Shown one piece after another: positions 6,007 through 6,611 of a stretch of 6,611 bases of DNA (position 1 is its first letter; each line of letters begins with the position of its first letter). The stretch is taken from assembly GCA_016206995.1 (NCBI GenBank), contig JACQQN010000169.1:1-6611 (forward strand), written 5' to 3'. The notes under the pieces are model-generated. The model was not told the origin of the DNA. It searched no databases and saw nothing but the letters and a program-made list of their open reading frames with translations. Source of the stretch: Candidatus Omnitrophota bacterium (lineage in GTDB: Bacteria > Omnitrophota > Omnitrophia > Omnitrophales > Abzuiibacteriaceae). A program made the translations under genes and the position numbers.

Positions 6007-6611
6007 AGTAAGCATTTTTAAATGCAAATAATGTCAAAAAAATAATTTTTAAATCAAGAGCAAGAGACCAATTCTCATAATAATATAAATCGTATTTAGT
6101 CCGCTCCTGAATGGATGTGTTACCACGAAAACCGTTCACCTGTGCCCAACCAGTGATCCCCGATTTAATTTTATGCCGCGCCATATACCGCGGAACATCT
6201 GTTCTAAACTGCCCAACAAAGTGAGGACGCTCTGGCCTTGGACCCACAAGACTCATTTCTCCACGCAAGACATTCACAAGTTGTGGAAGCTCATCTAAAT
6301 TAAATTTTCGCAAGAATTTTCCAATCTTGGTCGTCCGGAGATCATCTTTGGCAGCCCAGATAGGACCGGTCAGTTTTTCAGCATCGACTTTCATGGTCCG
6401 AAATTTCCAAATTAAAAAACTCCGCCCGTCCATCCCAATTCGCTCTTGGCGATAAAAAATTGGGCCCCAATCAATGAGTTTAACGATCGTTGAAATGATT
6501 AAAAAAATCGGCGACAAGAAAATAACACAGGTAACTGAACTTAAAATATCAAAAAGCCGTTTTAAAATTCGGTTCCCCATTTTATCGAGTGGAGATTTCT
6601 TGAGCCCAATC
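6005..6611 (-). CDS. WcaJ-like polyprenyl-phosphate sugar-1-phosphate transferase, C-terminal part (cut by window edge)
   Basis: Such enzymes move a sugar-1-phosphate, often glucose-1-phosphate, from a UDP-sugar to undecaprenyl phosphate, starting a surface polysaccharide repeat at the inner membrane. The 201 visible residues hold the whole catalytic domain. An ATG at 6580 could give a 191-residue protein. The frame stays open to the edge, however, and the ten codons upstream (IGLKKSPLDK) look like the join between the N-terminal membrane domain and catalytic domain of full-length WcaJ/WbaP types. I therefore treat it as 5'-partial. Numbered from the ATG, motifs are KRLFDI (7-12), a hydrophobic helix with a central proline (12-36), YRQERIGMDG (43-52), WKFRTM (58-63), the catalytic pair D96-E97 in NLDELPQL, GEMSLVGPRPERP (107-119), ITGWAQVNGFRGNTS (142-156) and YYENWSLALDLKII (167-180). 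The ending (FKNAY) suits the glucose-phosphate transferase group. Substrate is inferred. KSGITG replaces the usual KPGITG. Confidence 0.92.
   Translation of the reverse strand, partial: IGLKKSPLDKMGNRILKRLFDILSSVTCVIFLSPIFLIISTIVKLIDWGPIFYRQERIGMDGRSFLIWKFRTMKVDAEKLTGPIWAAKDDLRTTKIGKFLRKFNLDELPQLVNVLRGEMSLVGPRPERPHFVGQFRTDVPRYMARHKIKSGITGWAQVNGFRGNTSIQERTKYDLYYYENWSLALDLKIIFLTLFAFKNAY

Overview
The window is one uninterrupted run of genes, all on the minus strand and packed almost without gaps. Read in the direction of transcription (right to left), it holds a WcaJ-like polyprenyl-phosphate sugar-1-phosphate transferase (5' part beyond the window), a WaaE-like family 2 glycosyltransferase, a GmhB-like HAD phosphatase, an MGDG-synthase/UgtP-like glycosyltransferase, a family 4 uracil-DNA glycosylase, the replication-restart helicase PriA, peptide deformylase, and the first 79 codons of methionyl-tRNA formyltransferase (runs off the left edge). 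No stretch over 60 bases lacks a gene, and I see no RNA gene, mobile element, CRISPR array or phage gene.

The right half (about 3570-6611) is cell-envelope glycan synthesis. The WcaJ-like enzyme would load the first sugar phosphate onto a lipid carrier at the inner membrane. The WaaE-like transferase and the heptose-bisphosphate phosphatase point to lipopolysaccharide inner core and ADP-heptose. The MGDG-type enzyme would glycosylate a lipid. The left half (1-3572) is housekeeping: uracil repair, replication restart and formyl-Met handling (Fmt adds the formyl group, Def removes it). The priA-def-fmt order is familiar from many bacteria.

Coupling is tight. ATGA overlaps join gmhB to the MGDG-type gene and that gene to the uracil-DNA glycosylase. 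TAATG joins def to fmt, and a 50-base overlap joins the WaaE-like gene to gmhB. The only gap that could hold a promoter is the 54 bases between priA and def, where a TACAAT box lies six bases before the def ATG. Only one internal start (WaaE-like) has a clear Shine-Dalgarno sequence.

Heptose and LPS-core genes suggest a diderm (Gram-negative type) bacterium with moderate-to-low G+C (about low 40s % by eye). The gene mix and sparse Shine-Dalgarno sites would suit an uncultivated lineage such as Omnitrophota, but that is only a guess. The standard bacterial code fits: TGA, TAA and TAG all end genes. I found no clearly new system. The points most worth a second look are a short PriA that seems to lack its winged-helix domain and carries DEEQ instead of DEEH, the possible leaderless def promoter, and the fusion of envelope and genome-maintenance genes into one transcription unit.
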